This document shows, one piece after another, positions 10,779 through 22,565 of a stretch of 64,000 bases of DNA. Position 1 is the stretch's first letter; the number at the start of each line of letters is the position of its first letter. Origin of the DNA: Pseudisothecium myosuroides (lineage: Eukaryota; Streptophyta; Bryopsida; Hypnales; Lembophyllaceae). Location: contig OX637296.1 in NCBI GenBank assembly GCA_951799445.1, forward strand, positions 13,454,001-13,518,000, written 5' to 3'. Under the pieces are notes generated by a model, which saw nothing but the letters and a program-made list of their open reading frames with translations, ran no database searches and had not been told where the DNA came from. A program made the position numbers and the translations under genes.

Positions 10779-12160
10779 TTGGAAGTTGTTGCCGCGCACA
10801 TTCATCCAATGTCAATGTCGCAGTCATCCGCTGCCTCTTTTTGTCGACATTGCTACTCTTCGATCTCAGCCGTCAGTTCTTTGCAGTATCGGCGCCCTAT
10901 GCACCGTGGATTTCGCAAGCCCTCTCCCTCCTTGAGCTTCCTGCCAGTTTGCCAATTTGCTATTGTTTTTCCTGCTTTTGCTCAGAATTTTGCAGTTGTT
11001 TCTTTCCTTTGTGCATGTTGTTAGCAAGAGGTTTGTAGGAGTTGCAAAGCAGTTTAGCATTAAGTGTATTAGGCATTTAGGGATTTTAGGGTGTGTTTTT
11101 GGAGGGCCAGACTGCCGCATTTACTCCACACAAGTACGCACATTTATAGCCTTAGTATCTGATTTGGCCATTTGGACGATTTGGCAATGAATACTTGCCG
11201 CCTTGCTGTCATTTTAATTTTGGACGCTAGAAAGTTGGCCCACTATTTGGTGGAATTCGGATTTTGGAGGCGCCCATTCTTAAATGGATGCGTTTCGGCA
11301 TTCTGAGTTTCTGAATTCTGAATTCTAAGATTTCTTTCCCGATTTCTTCTGCGTTGCATTCAGTGCAAATTATTGATGGAGGTGGCGATTCTTGAAATTG
11401 GAGATGGAAAATGTGAAGTTGGAGTCACACTGTCAATCCGTCATGGGGAGTCGGGGGAGTCAGAGCCTCGCAACCTCGTAGGAGTCTCCATATATGGCGG
11501 ATGCTTGCGTGTTTCCGATGTCCTCACTCTCAAATTTGAATTTGCATTGTGTGCCTTTGATTTGCTTCATCATTGTGCATCGTGTTAGCTTCTTGTGCTT
11601 TTGTTTGGTGCTATGGGAGTGTGGGGTATTGGGGTTGTCTTTGCTGGGGAGTGGAAACTTTGGGAGTTGGAGTGCAGGCTTAGGGTGGAGTGATGGCGCA
11701 ACGGCTGAAACTCCCGGACAATTTCAAGGTCTGCACTTTTGGGTCTTCCCGGAATTCTGATGGCATTGGGAAATATTTGCCGCCTGCTGTTGTCGTGGCA
11801 AAGAAATTCACCCCTATTCTTCCCAACGGTGACAACATCACCCACAATTCGAAGATAAGGCTCTTTGATTCAATCGTTCTTGTGCCCCAATTCTGATCAC
11901 TATTGGAGGTCACAATTTTGTCACTCGAGTGTTTCGAATTGGCGATGGAAGTTGCGAATGAGATCGACAGTCCTTTGGGCAAAAAAAAGTCTAGCGGGTC
12001 ACGCAAAAGGCGGAAGACAGATCCGGCCACCCCCACGAGAAGGTGGCAAGAAGTCTAGGCATGTCGCTTCACATGGGCGAAAGGGGAATTCGATTCAAGT
12101 GGGAATCTCATGGGTGTCATTTGCCGAACCTGCAGCACTATCAGTGGGTAGAGGAAGGTC
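10779..12160 (+). other. Higher-GC gene-like tract, no product recognised
   Basis: Base composition rises relative to the flanks. Short open frames (10779-11024, 11690-11896) are not homologous to anything I recognise. The tract leads directly into the hAT-like pseudogene, so it may hold that element's 5' end and introns. Codon-like structure between 11953 and 12160 is broken by frame changes. No terminal inverted repeat was found. Confidence 0.3.
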
Positions 12161-13107
12161 ATGGTCCCCAAAGGAGACATCCTGGAGAAGCATGAGGGGA
12201 AGCATGTTTGCAAGCACGACGGGGAGTCATTCAAACATCTAAAAAAAGGCGATACCTACGTGAAGACTGACTACAAGCACATCAAGTTCACAAAACTATG
12301 GGCCGGGCGCAAGCAAGTAGGCACTGTAGTCAATCAATTGGTGGCCGACTTGGAGGGTGAGATGAAAAGAAAGAGAGTGCAATTCTCCACTTTATTTCAA
12401 GTTTTGACTAGTGGTTGTCCAATGTGTGACTATGAGCGTGAGCAACACCTTCTAAGACATCTTAAGGTGAAAGGGGTGCCTAAAAAACACCGGTCTGAGA
12501 CATCTAGGTGGAAAATGGCGGAACATTTGCATGCTTCAGTTTTGTCTTCTTTGATGGCTATAGTTTGCGCTCCTAGGTTAATCTCCATTAGCGCTGACGA
12601 GGTCACGGCCATTGACACAACTTCATGGATTAGCATTCACGTCTACGCCATGGAGTCGTGGGAATGAATTCCACATCTGCTGCACCTCTCTTGTGTAGTT
12701 GATAGTGGCATTGCAGATAACTTAACTAACATGATTATGCATGCTCTTTTAGGTGAGAGCGGACTAATTCGTGCAAAGGTCCTCATAGGCTGGTCTCTTT
12801 TGGTGCTGATGGAGTCAGTACCTTCTAGGGTTCGAAAAGTGGAGTAACCGCCCAAATTTGAGAGAAGTAGGCACCGTTTAGTCTGAGTGCTTCATGTGCA
12901 AGCCACAGGATCAATCTAGTTGTTCAAACCTTATCGAATTATCCTCTCGTTTCACGATTAGAGAGGCTTTTTCAGTCTCTGCATTTTTACTTTTACCGTA
13001 GTAACAAGCGGCATTCTGAGCTTCAGAAGCTGGCTGATCTCATAGAAACTAAGGGGAACAAAATGTTGAAGAATGTTGAGACGCGCTGGATATCCATGAG
13101 GAGTCTA

Positions 13108-14192
13108 GGGTGAATGCAAGAAACACTAAAGGAGTTTTGTCACACCTTAGTTTTTGATTTTTTTTTTTGCCATAACTTTTGTGTTTTAGCTCCAAATGAC
13201 TTAAAATTTATAGGAAAGCTATTCATAACTACTACACACTTTTTTCAGTTTTTCAAGATTTTTCAAAAATAATTTACTATTTTTAAACAGCCCCGATAAT
13301 TTCTCACAATGGATGATTTAGGGGGGTTTTACACTTTTTTTAACCCAAAAAAATAAATTTTGAGCTGAAATTTGGAAAGAATGGTCTTTTAGTAGACTTA
13401 TAGCTATTGTCTAAAGGATTTTTAAAAATACTTATTTTTCTGTGGTGTAGAAGTCCACAAAAATAGCTTCTTTTTGCATTTTTTCCAAGGGTATGAAACA
13501 TTATTTTGGTGCATTTTTTGGTCAAAACCCATCACCAAAAAGTTTTCTCAAATGGAAAATTTTCAGATTTTAAAAAAAAAATCCTATTTAAAAAAAATTG
13601 AAATGTCAAAAGTGGTATTTTCTTCACCGTTTTTAGGATGAATTCTATGTCCAAAATTCTAGTGAAGAAAACACCACTTTTGACATTTTAAATTGTAAAA
13701 AATAGGATTTTTTTTTTTTAAAAATCTAAAAATTTTCCATGAGAGAAAACTTTTTGGTGATGGGTTCTGACCAAAAAAAGCACCAAAATAATGTTTCATA
13801 CTTTTGGAAAAAAATGCAGAAAGGAGCTCTCTTTGTGGACTTGTACACCACATAAAAATAAGTATTTTTAAAATTCATTTGGATAGTAGCTACAAGTCTA
13901 CTAGAAGACAATTTTCTCCAAATTTCAACTCAAAATTCGTTTTTTTGGGTTAAAAAAGTGCAAAACCCCCCTAAATCACCCATTGTGAGAAATTACCAGG
14001 GCTATTTTAAAATAGTAAATTATTTTTGAAAAATCTTGAAAATTTGGAAAAGGTGTATAATGGTTATGAGTAGCTTCCCTATAAATTTTGAATCATTTGG
14101 AACTAAAACACAAAAGTTATGGCAAAAAAAAAATCAAAAACTAGGGTGTGACAAAACGCAACAAATAGTACAAGTGTTTCTTGCATTCACCC
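13108..14192. mobile_element. 1.09-kb palindromic GGGTGAATGC foldback element
   Basis: The two halves are near-perfect inverted copies of about 540 bp meeting near 13650. The ends are GGGTGAATGCAAGAAACAC and its inverse. It is flanked by TCTA (13104-13107) and TCCA (14193-14196). Removing the element and one 4-bp copy rejoins the transposase-like host frame as SPAQRV, which supports a 4-bp target duplication. It has no open frame of note. Confidence 0.8.
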
Positions 14193-14632
14193 TCCAGCGC
14201 AGAGAGTTTGAGTGAGTACAAACCGTTGTTGGTCAAAATGGCCGTGGACATGTCTTCTAGTGTAGGTTAGAAACCAAATTTTGCCATTGCTACCAATTTC
14301 GACCTGCTTTCTGATATGGTGGTCTTATTGTCTTTGGCTTGCTTTGTGCCTTTACTCAATACGGTTCATTGCCTGATAAAGCTTTTCCAAGTCAAGGATG
14401 TGTTCATTTGTGACTTTATGCAGTCCATGAAGGTCTACTAAGCTAATCTTGTGAGAATGTTTATAGACTGCTACAACATTCAGCCTAGAGGACATCAAGC
14501 GTTACAATGATCTCATTGGGTTCAGGTGTGACAAAATGCCACTAGCATGGAAAGAGCTGCAGCTGCCTAACAAAAATGCTGCCTTTTAACTTCAGTACAA
14601 CTTCCAACATACAGAAGTGTAGCATTAGAAGA

Positions 14633-14916
14633 AATTTGAGGGCTGCAGAGGGCCGTTTCAGGGTTGTTCCCGCAGCTGGGAACAGCCAGAATATTAAAAA
14701 AATTAAAAAAAAATTAAAAAATTAAAAAAAATTAAAAAAATTAAAAAATTAAAAAAATTAAAAAATTGAAAAAAAAATTGAAAAAAATTAATTTTTTTAT
14801 TATTTTCTGACGTGGCACTCGCGTAACTACGTCAGATTACTGTTCCCAGCGCGTTCCCAGAGTTTCCAGGGCCAGATAACTTGCGGTCTCTTGGAGGCCT
14901 CAAAAATCCTCTAATG
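14633..14916. mobile_element. CATTAG-TIR MITE in the transposase-like pseudogene
   Basis: The ends are CATTAGAAGAAATTTGAGGG and the inverse of CATTAGAGGATTTTTGAGGC. The core is a long AAATTAAAAA low-complexity tract. The layout matches 2060-2359 and 51358-51632. Confidence 0.7.
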
Positions 14917-15690
14917 GGCACGGTGCCACAACAGGGAGATGGGGCAACATATTTTTGTCACCCTAGACAAGTTCACAAGCATCTAAGGAAGTGTCCAGCG
15001 GCAATTTGCAAGCAAGTTGTTGATTACTCCCTACCCAATTTTTTTGGTGTTTGTATTATTTTTTTGGCCTTTTCATGTTTCCATTTTTTTTTTGGCCTTC
15101 TCTTTCTTCTAGTTTATTGGAAGTTTACACAAATTAATTAGAAATCTGAAGTTGCTTATAGGTTCATTATAAATTGCAAGTTTAGGGTGTTTGGGCTTTG
15201 AGATGCAGGTGTGTCGTCCAGACTTGCCTTAGTTTAGGTTCCAATTTTTTTTTGTTGACAGGTGTTGTTAGTGCGTTACTTGGGCTTTGCTGCAAGTTTT
15301 CCATCAGGTTCCCAATTTTTTTTATTACGTTCCTATGAGTTTGAAGGTTGCCTTTGTCTAAAGGTTGACATTGGGGGTCACTTGACTTGCCGCACATCAA
15401 CTTCCTATTTTTTGAATTTTCTTTAGTCACTTAGTTTGGCTCCAGGGTGCAGATTGCACAAAGCTCACTTTTGAAATGTTTGTAAGTGCCTATCTAGTTT
15501 GACTTGATGTGCAGATGGAGTTGGGTGCACTTCAGCTTCTGGGTTTTTTTGTCTTGCTTGTGAATCTGGACTTGCTGCCGTCAGTGCATTAGTCTGTTGA
15601 TGTTTGTTTTTAGAGGAGTTGTTGGCTTATTCCGTTTGATTTCTATGATAGTGTTTGATCAGCTGTTGGTGGTCTTGCTGTGCTCTCGGA

Positions 15691-16243
15691 GGGGGCACCT
15701 AGTATTTTACTACAAACCACGTGCAAACAAGTGGTTTCTAATGAACTATAATTTCAACTTAAAATTTTGAGGGTTGCTTAATAATGACTATAGGTTTCTA
15801 TTGCCAAAATTTCAAACTAAAATAATAGTTGAAATGATTTGTACAAGAGGTTGAAAATGGCCTAAAACGGCATGTTTTTCAATTCAAATATTTATAGAGA
15901 TCACATTTAGATGACCATTGCATCAATACTCAACTCAAAATGAACTTTCAATAGAGAGCTATTTTTAGGAATTTTTTGTTCATTTTTTAGACAATTTTTT
16001 AGGATATAATATAGGGGTGTGAAAGTTATTTTTCAGTTGTACAGTGTATCTAATTACTTCAAAAATTTGTAACTAATTATCATTAACAAATAAAAATATC
16101 AATAATTCAAAACATAAACTTTTGAAGTAGGAAAATCTAGTCATATTTTTTTTATTTCATTTTATTTAAATTTTAGGATATAATATAGGGGGTCCAAAGT
16201 TTTGTTCGCACGTGTTTTCTAATGGACACTCTAAGTGACCCCC
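15691..16243. mobile_element. Unclassified TIR element, about 550 bp
   Basis: The left end GGGGGCACCTAG plus an inner CACGTGCAAACAA is mirrored on the right by TTGTTCGCACGTG and GTGACCCCC. Imperfect inverted repeats extend about 45 bp. The interior holds a duplicated GGATATAATATAGGGG motif. It sits just before the last pseudogene segment. The target duplication is not clear. Confidence 0.45.
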
Positions 16244-16802
16244 CCAAGGCTGTGCTTGCTCAATCCCTATCCGATGAGCTGGACAAGAGATTTCCGCAAC
16301 AAGAGCTTTTGGATGCTCTTGGCATCTTATTCCCTCAATACTAGCAACAAGAGGGGGCGGAGCAAAGCTTTCCGCAGCACTTGTTGGTACTAAATTTTTT
16401 TAACTGTCAGGCAAGAATTCTCAGTGCAGGGATGTTTGAGGGCGGAAGAGCTTACACAATGCCAGAGATGCTTTCGGAATCTAAGTTGGATGACCAGCAA
16501 GGGCTCTTTAAAGTCACCATGAAGGCCAACTACGCGGTTGCATGTGCACTGCCTTTTCATTTGAATCCTGTTATAAAGCTTTGGCAGACCTTCTCTTAGT
16601 CACGGCACTTGTGCAAACTCATCTCATAATATTTCAAAGTGGCTGAGATTGGGTGCTGCCTTGTTTTGGGCTCAGTTGAAGATGAGAGGATATTTTTTGC
16701 TCTTAAGTTCCTCAAGTCTTGCTAAAGGAACCACTTTGGCAAGCACCTGCCTCTTGTAGTTCACATGTTTGGGCAGAACTATAACTTGAACTTCTAATGT
16801 GT

Positions 16803-17542
16803 GGTATTTGTTTAGTGGTGTGTGCAGAACACTAACACTGCAATTGGGCAGTCTTAGAAGGGTTCAATCCCATTGTTAGTGCAAAATTGCAGATGTTTGT
16901 TTGTGCAAATGGTAGTTCTCAAATTTTTCACATACATTCTTCCTTGAAGAATGCCATATAACAATTTTGTGAAATATAAATTGGCTGAAATTTGGAATTG
17001 TTTGATGTATTCTTTGGTATTTGCAACCATCTAGTTGTTAGCTTCTTACTTATTAACAGATGGAGTCATTCAATTGTTTCTTTACTTGGAGCTATTAACT
17101 TGTTTCTTATCTTAGCAATTGCAGGCTTGCAGCCATCTAAACTCAGTCAAATAGCATTTAGTGTCACACTTTGCTTTCCACATGTAGCAACTTGCTGTTC
17201 ACCAAAAAAATGGAAATTATTCAAAAATCCACAACTTTTATTGAATTTTATTTGCTTGCTTCTACAAATGGCTTTAGAAATTGCGGTCACAACTAAAGAG
17301 TAGCCATGGGTATAGCCTCCGGAAAAAATATCCTAAATAGACTCTGGGATTGTTGCTTCCAAGCATAGCTTACGGTTTGTGAATCCGAAGTTGAGCTTCA
17401 AATGCCTACCAAATCCTCATAAGGTAGGCACAAACAATCTAGTATGTTCTGTCAATAGTCTGTAAATTTTATCTACCATTTTTTGTTTCATGTGATAAGC
17501 AATATTCGGACAAAATTTACACATGATGAAAATATTTGCACC
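16803..17542. other. No gene recognised
   Basis: AT-rich sequence after the pseudogene end. The open frame 16992-17303 has hydrophobic stretches but no recognisable family and poor context, so I do not call it a gene. Confidence 0.3.
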
Positions 17543-18143
17543 ATTATGGACAATCTTGTTTTTCGGGCAATTAGAGCATCTTCTTGAAAAAATAACTTAT
17601 AGGATTCATTTCTGAATGCAAGTTTTACAATTTTTCAAAGAAAAAGGTTTCACATGGTTAAGTTTCTTGCTAGAACAATCTTACCATTGGGATTAGTGCA
17701 TTCTAATTCCATCTTAAAGATATAAATAATTTAGATTTTCCTTCTTTCTTGTACCTATTTCTACTTAACATTTTTTAAAGAATAAAAATTAAGTTTTTTT
17801 TTATGTTTTTTTCCTAAACTCTCAACTCAATTCTCCACCATAAAGATTTAAAGCTCAAAATTTTGTATTGCAAAAAATTAAAGTGAAAAATATTCAAAGT
17901 AAAAAAATCTAGTCCCACAATATGCTGAAAAACTTGTTTTTTTTCCACTTTAAATGCAGATATCTTGCAATCTATGCGGTCAAAAAATTTGAATTTTTTT
18001 CCACACATTCTTATACTAGTTAGGTGTAAGGTCTTGCAGTTCAACGTGCAAAAAAATCAGTTTTCAAATTTTTCCACTCTTTGCTATAGAAATGGCAGGT
18101 TTGACTGTTTTTTGGCAGCTAAAATGTGTTGGCCCTTTAGGGG
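17543..18143. mobile_element. TTAA-type element, left end truncated
   Basis: The right end TTGGCCCTTTAGGGG is followed by TTAA (18144-18147). The body matches the right half of 7987-8668 and, inverted, 62701-63340. The left terminus is missing; homology starts near 17543. Confidence 0.6.
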
Positions 18144-18147
18144 TTAA

Positions 18148-19544
18148 ACGCCAATCCAAACCTTGTAAACAGGATGGTGTTTTAATTATAACTTCTGTAC
18201 ATTTTACATTATAAGAAGAATGTAAAAAGTATACATCATCAACACAATATCAATCTCTCAAATAATGTGTGAAAATCTAAAAAGTTTAAAAAAAATATGT
18301 AACTTATTTTTGTTTAATGTTCACACAACACATTTGACTGTCCCCTTGGCTTGGCTGTGACATTTAAGGCTGACATATAATTCCTATGTTCAAAGATTAA
18401 CCAGCAAATTGGTAGCCTGAGTGTATGGTTTTAATTTGTGTTCGTATCAAACCTTTAGAAGGTGAAACGATTTCCTACATTCAATGGTGTGTTTGCACGT
18501 GCAGGTGTGATGCCTGAAGCACAAGTGAGATGGGCAAAATTATGGGACCTCGGTAGAGATTGATTAACCCTTTAATGACTAAGAAGTCCGAATTGGGCCT
18601 CATGTTTTTTTAAGCAATTTTGAAGAATTTATTTGGGGATTTTTATTTATTTTAATAATTATTTATTTGAACTAATGCATGGAATGTTCTTCATTCAAGC
18701 TAATGATATAATAAAAAATTTCATTTAGATTATCCTTTCTACAATATGATCAATCAAAGTCCGCAACTTAAAATCATAAATTCTTAGTACGTAAAGGGTC
18801 AACTCTTTGAGCACAGGACACCACTTTTACAAAAGTGACAATAATTGAAAATTTATTAGGAATTGGCTTCTTTTTTGAAGATTGGCTCAAACTTTTGTTT
18901 CCCTTTCATGCATCTTATGTAATAAAACATCACTCCATTTCCAGCATCCCACTTTCCCAAAGTAAACAAAGATACAAAGAAATCTCTTGAATCTATGCAA
19001 TATACATGTAATATGTCATACTAATGGAATTATACATTGTCATATTTCTTCTTATCAAATATGAGATTTTTGATTTTTTTTTACTACTTTTCTTACTATG
19101 ATATGAGCACAAATCATCCAATCTTCCTGCTGTTCTTTTATACTCTTGTGTGTAAATTCGTGTCTTTCAAGTGAAAAAATAAATTTTTTTGGATTCCTTC
19201 AAGCATAATAAATTCACTACAAATGATCCTTACTCGTATGATATGTTTGTTAAAAGTCTAAATTATACGCTATAGCTAAACAAAAGTTTTTAAATTTAAA
19301 AAAATTGGAAAAGATTTTGATTTAACTCCTAAATTGACATTTTAAAGGAATAATATATGTAAGATAAAATATTTATAATGCCAAAGTTTACACACTTGAC
19401 TGGAATCTATGGTTTTGAAAAACTTCATCATGTATCCAGCTATAGAATTGTTTGATTAGATTCTTTTTTAAAGATTTCTATTCCAAATGCAATATATCAA
19501 ATCAAAATTTTAATGAAAAATGACATGTCGAGGCTTCAAACAAT
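18148..19544. other. AT-rich sequence, one small MITE, no gene
   Basis: Apart from the small TTAA-flanked element at 18568-18798, this stretch has no open frame above background and no recognised repeat ends. Confidence 0.35.
18568..18798. mobile_element. 231-bp TTAA-type MITE
   Basis: The left end CCCTTTAATGACTAAG follows TTAA (18564-18567). The right end CTTAGTACGTAAAGGG is followed by TCAA (18799-18802). Ends match at 13 of 16 positions. Confidence 0.6.
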
Positions 19545-21983
19545 AAACAATGCAACCATGTTTTCTTTGTGGTAGGGATTAGATGATCATTACAATTTAA
19601 ATAAGAGATGATACTTTGCTTAGGTCTATTTTGAAGGTTCCCTTTGATTGGAAAATTAACTCCTTATTCCCCTTAGAAGAAGATAGGTACCTTGTTCCCT
19701 TATCCAAGTATAGTGTGACCATTTAAGCAACCATTTTTGAATTAGTTTCCAATCAATCGTTCCTCATTGAATATTCCTTGCAATTTTTTGGTAATCTATG
19801 TTTGTAAAGTATACTGGCCTTAGTAGAGACAATGAATTATTTTTCCAAAATAATCATAAGTAACAAGAATTTGTTGGAAAACATGCACTTATTTTTATTT
19901 TGTGCTTCTGAAAGATATTGGCTTTGAAGACACTTCTAGATAACAATATATTTTGCAAAAATTATTGGAGGTGGCCAGCATTCTTAGGGAATGTATAATT
20001 ATTTTTGGATTTTTGGTTAGAGAGGCCATAAGGGGTATTGCCTTTGGGAGGTAAAGGGACAAAATTGTTTTTGAATATAATTGTTGGTTGTTGCTATTGG
20101 TGTCAATTATATGAATGCATTATGTGTCTTAATAGAGTGCTAATTTTGAAGGCAAAGGCAAGTGTAGAGATTGTTTTATGATATTTAATTTGTAGCAAGT
20201 TATGAATATTATCAAAGATACATAGGTTTATTTTCCTTTTGCTTTTGTCTATGATGCATACAGTGTTCAATTTTCTTACTACCATTATATATCTAATATT
20301 TGTAAGCACCTTCTAAGTATGGTGGAGGGATAATTTGTTTTAAATGGACAATATGCATCACGTATGGAAGACATAGAGAACGACATGACTTCAAGGCTTC
20401 AAAGACTTATGAAGTGGGTTGCTTTAAAACCAACCATAAACCTAATTCATTCAAAATGTACTAGCTGGAATGTCTTAAAATAATAGAATGTGATTTTATG
20501 GTCTTAGATTGGCATTCTACAATGACAAGTATTCCTAGATTTTGACAAAATTGGGTTACAATTGGTTTAACAAGAACCACCTTACACAATGTACTTGAAA
20601 GGAACTTTTATATTCAAAACTTATATTCACCATGTAAAAATTGCACTGAACTAAAATAAAATAATCCCAAGGATCAACCCCTAAAATATTGCGGTGTTTC
20701 AAGGTCCAAAACTGCTTCAAAATACTCTCCCCCTCCCTCTCTCTCAGAGTGAGGCCAAATATTGGTCTCTTTTAAATTTTTAATGAATTCAACCATAAGA
20801 TCTTTTAGTTAACTAATTTGCACATGTCTTAAATTTCAACATGAAAATCCCCCACACGCATTGCATGATCACAACCGACCAAAGTCGGAATTTCACTCTC
20901 CGAATCTACCCAACACCTTCATCTCGAACTTCTGGGAATTAACAGGGAAGCTGTATCAGTCAACTGCGCCCTGCACACTCCAGGGTGTTCGAAGTTCGAT
21001 TCTATGAAGCCAGTGCTAAGTTATTACAGATACTTTTGAAGCTCCTCCACCTCCGCTCCTCCGTTGACGTAAAATTAGTCTTGAAGTTTCACGGAGGGTC
21101 CTCTTAACTTTGCAGCCAAGTGAGGGGTAGTATTTTTCTTAATTCAAATTAAGAATTGAGGAATGATCGATCTGTGGGTGATCTGCCATGCCAGGTGGGT
21201 GATCGATGGTGTGTCAAAGCCCTCCTCTTCGACCTGGGCTGATGAGAGTAAGTGAGAAGTCGCTTCTTCACTAGCTGGCAGCAAAGGAGTCGCATTTATT
21301 TCGGCTGTATTCCAATACTTTGGCACAGCTTGAAGCCTCAGAAATCCGTTCACGGATGCGCAGCTTGAAACATCAGAAATCTGCACTTGTCCTCGTTTGT
21401 GGCCTAGAATTAGACCTTTGTGAAGATGCATGTCACAATGTTCGACGCTAAAATCGCGCCAAATTAACGAAATTGACGATTTATCCTCGTCCTGCTGAGC
21501 TCGTCCAAATTTTTGAAGACTTCTTTGTCACTGGCTTCAAGAATGTCAATCCTGAAAGCTGGCTTAATTTGCCAGTGAAGTATTGAATATCTAGACAGTT
21601 TAGTTTCCTGGTCATTGCCTTTCAAGCCTTCAAGCTGAAGAATTAAGTTCTCTGTCAGAGATGCATGCGTGAGAGTCGTATCTACACTCTACAGTACAGT
21701 ACAGTAAGCTAATGGCAAATTCGTGAGGACTTCGAAGAGTCGCTGATCCAAGGTCATTTTCTTTAAAATGGCGTATTTCAGTGTGCCACTATTGTAACAA
21801 TGCAAGTGCGCAGAGCAAAATCTAGGATTGTTGTAGATGTGAGGTTCCAGAGTCCAACTGGAAAAGTGCCAGTTTCTTGAAATTCTGCCATTTTAAGAAT
21901 TTCATACGACAATATGATGTCCGCAATGGTCAGCAACTGCGCTATCCACTTTACTATTGGATTCCTCCTTGTGGAGAAATTGC
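19545..21983. repeat. Segmental duplication, copy 1
   Basis: This aligns collinearly with 35726-39608, where TTAA-type elements at 36329 and 37552 are extra. Shared landmarks: a segment containing CCATGTTTTCTTTGTGGTAG, the host repeat at 20320-20450, a block starting AAAATATTGC at 20695, and a higher-GC block at 20870-21980 described separately. Confidence 0.65.
21144..21960 (-). pseudogene. Gene-like remnant of unknown function, copy 1
   Basis: This higher-GC block is conserved at 38940-39600. On the minus strand the best frame (about 21778-21978) reads through KWIAQLLTIADIILSYEILK and WNLTSTTILDFALRTCIVTI, a hydrophobic, membrane-like stretch. The second copy carries stop codons and a small insertion in the same frame. 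A second minus frame at 21144-21431 has no counterpart intact in the other copy. I recognise no family. It may be a decayed gene fragment carried by the duplication. Confidence 0.3.
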
Positions 21984-21987
21984 TTAA

Positions 21988-22210
21988 CCCAGTAAGGACG
22001 CCGCGGACCATAAGTGTCCGATGAATGACAAGGGATTCTCCAATGTAGGACAGAACTACAACTATTCATCCTTGGAGTTTTTTGTGGAAAGTGGAGAACA
22101 TCTACAGTAGCTTGACTTCCAATGAGTACTTTTGGATTTTTTTAATTCCAATGACTCTCACGGTTATACAATGCATGATTTCCAGGGTCACCCCCCGCGT
22201 CCTTACAGGG
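21988..22210. mobile_element. 223-bp TTAA-type MITE
   Basis: TTAA at 21984-21987 and 22211-22214 flanks CCCAGTAAGGACGC on the left and GCGTCCTTACAGGG on the right (13 of 14 matching). Perfect TTAA duplication. The second copy of the surrounding duplication (39606) has another TTAA element at the equivalent edge. Confidence 0.75.
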
Positions 22211-22565
22211 TTAACCCTGGCAGACCAGATTGGTCCAATGGATGACTTCACTTGGCACTGTACGATGGGTGACTTCAAGTACTAGTAATTTCAAATGCAA
22301 CTTGGCATCATGCTCACATGACCTTCTAATGTTAACTAGATTTTAGACAATTGATACTTGCAAAGGAAAAACAATAGCAATATTAGGGAAAAATTTCTTC
22401 TTGTGGGCACAGGTCGTGAATATGGTAAAGTGCTTTGAACAAAAGCATTTCAAAAACAATATACTATCACCTAGCATCAAAATTCATAACATTGTTTACC
22501 AACATTGTGGGGGTCCTTTTTGCTCCCCACAGAAGCAGAAGTCCCCCAACCCTACAACATGCGCA
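22211..22565. repeat. Interspersed repeat copy 2, left part
   Basis: This matches 43200-43480 and 780-960. The repeat breaks off near 22489 at TAACATTGTT and resumes near 24027 after the inverse, AACAATGTTA, so an approximately 1.5-kb insertion with ends ATAACATTGTT surrounds the CATTAG element. No gene. Confidence 0.45.

Larger units (their letters stand above)
12161..16802 (+). pseudogene. hAT-type transposase-like pseudogene, split by insertions
   Basis: The longest surviving frame is 12161-12664. It has a GCPMCDYE segment and a SISADEVTAIDTTSWIS core, and ends at TGA 12665-12667. The frame resumes at once (IPHLLHLSCVVDSG), shifts near 12780, and meets TAG 12826, TGA 12859 and TAG 12868. 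It continues through NKMLKNVETRWISM to the insertion at 13108. It resumes at 14193 (SEYKPLLVKMAVDM) with two more stops. The C-terminal part lies at 16240-16802: KRFPQQELLDALGILFPQY, then VLGSVEDERIFFALKFLKS, then a HLPLVVHM motif. VEDER followed by a basic RN..H segment is the typical hAT C-terminal dimerisation region. Three insertions interrupt it (13108, 14633, 15691). It cannot make a functional protein. Whether it was a mobile transposase or a related host gene is unclear. Confidence 0.75.

Noticed and set aside
16992..17303. 103-codon hydrophobic open frame
   Set aside because: No recognisable family, no duplicate preserved elsewhere, and AT-rich composition like the surrounding non-coding sequence.
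20960..21010. GTTCGAAGTTCGATTC resembling a tRNA B box
   Set aside because: No A box at the right distance and no cloverleaf; no SINE boundaries found.
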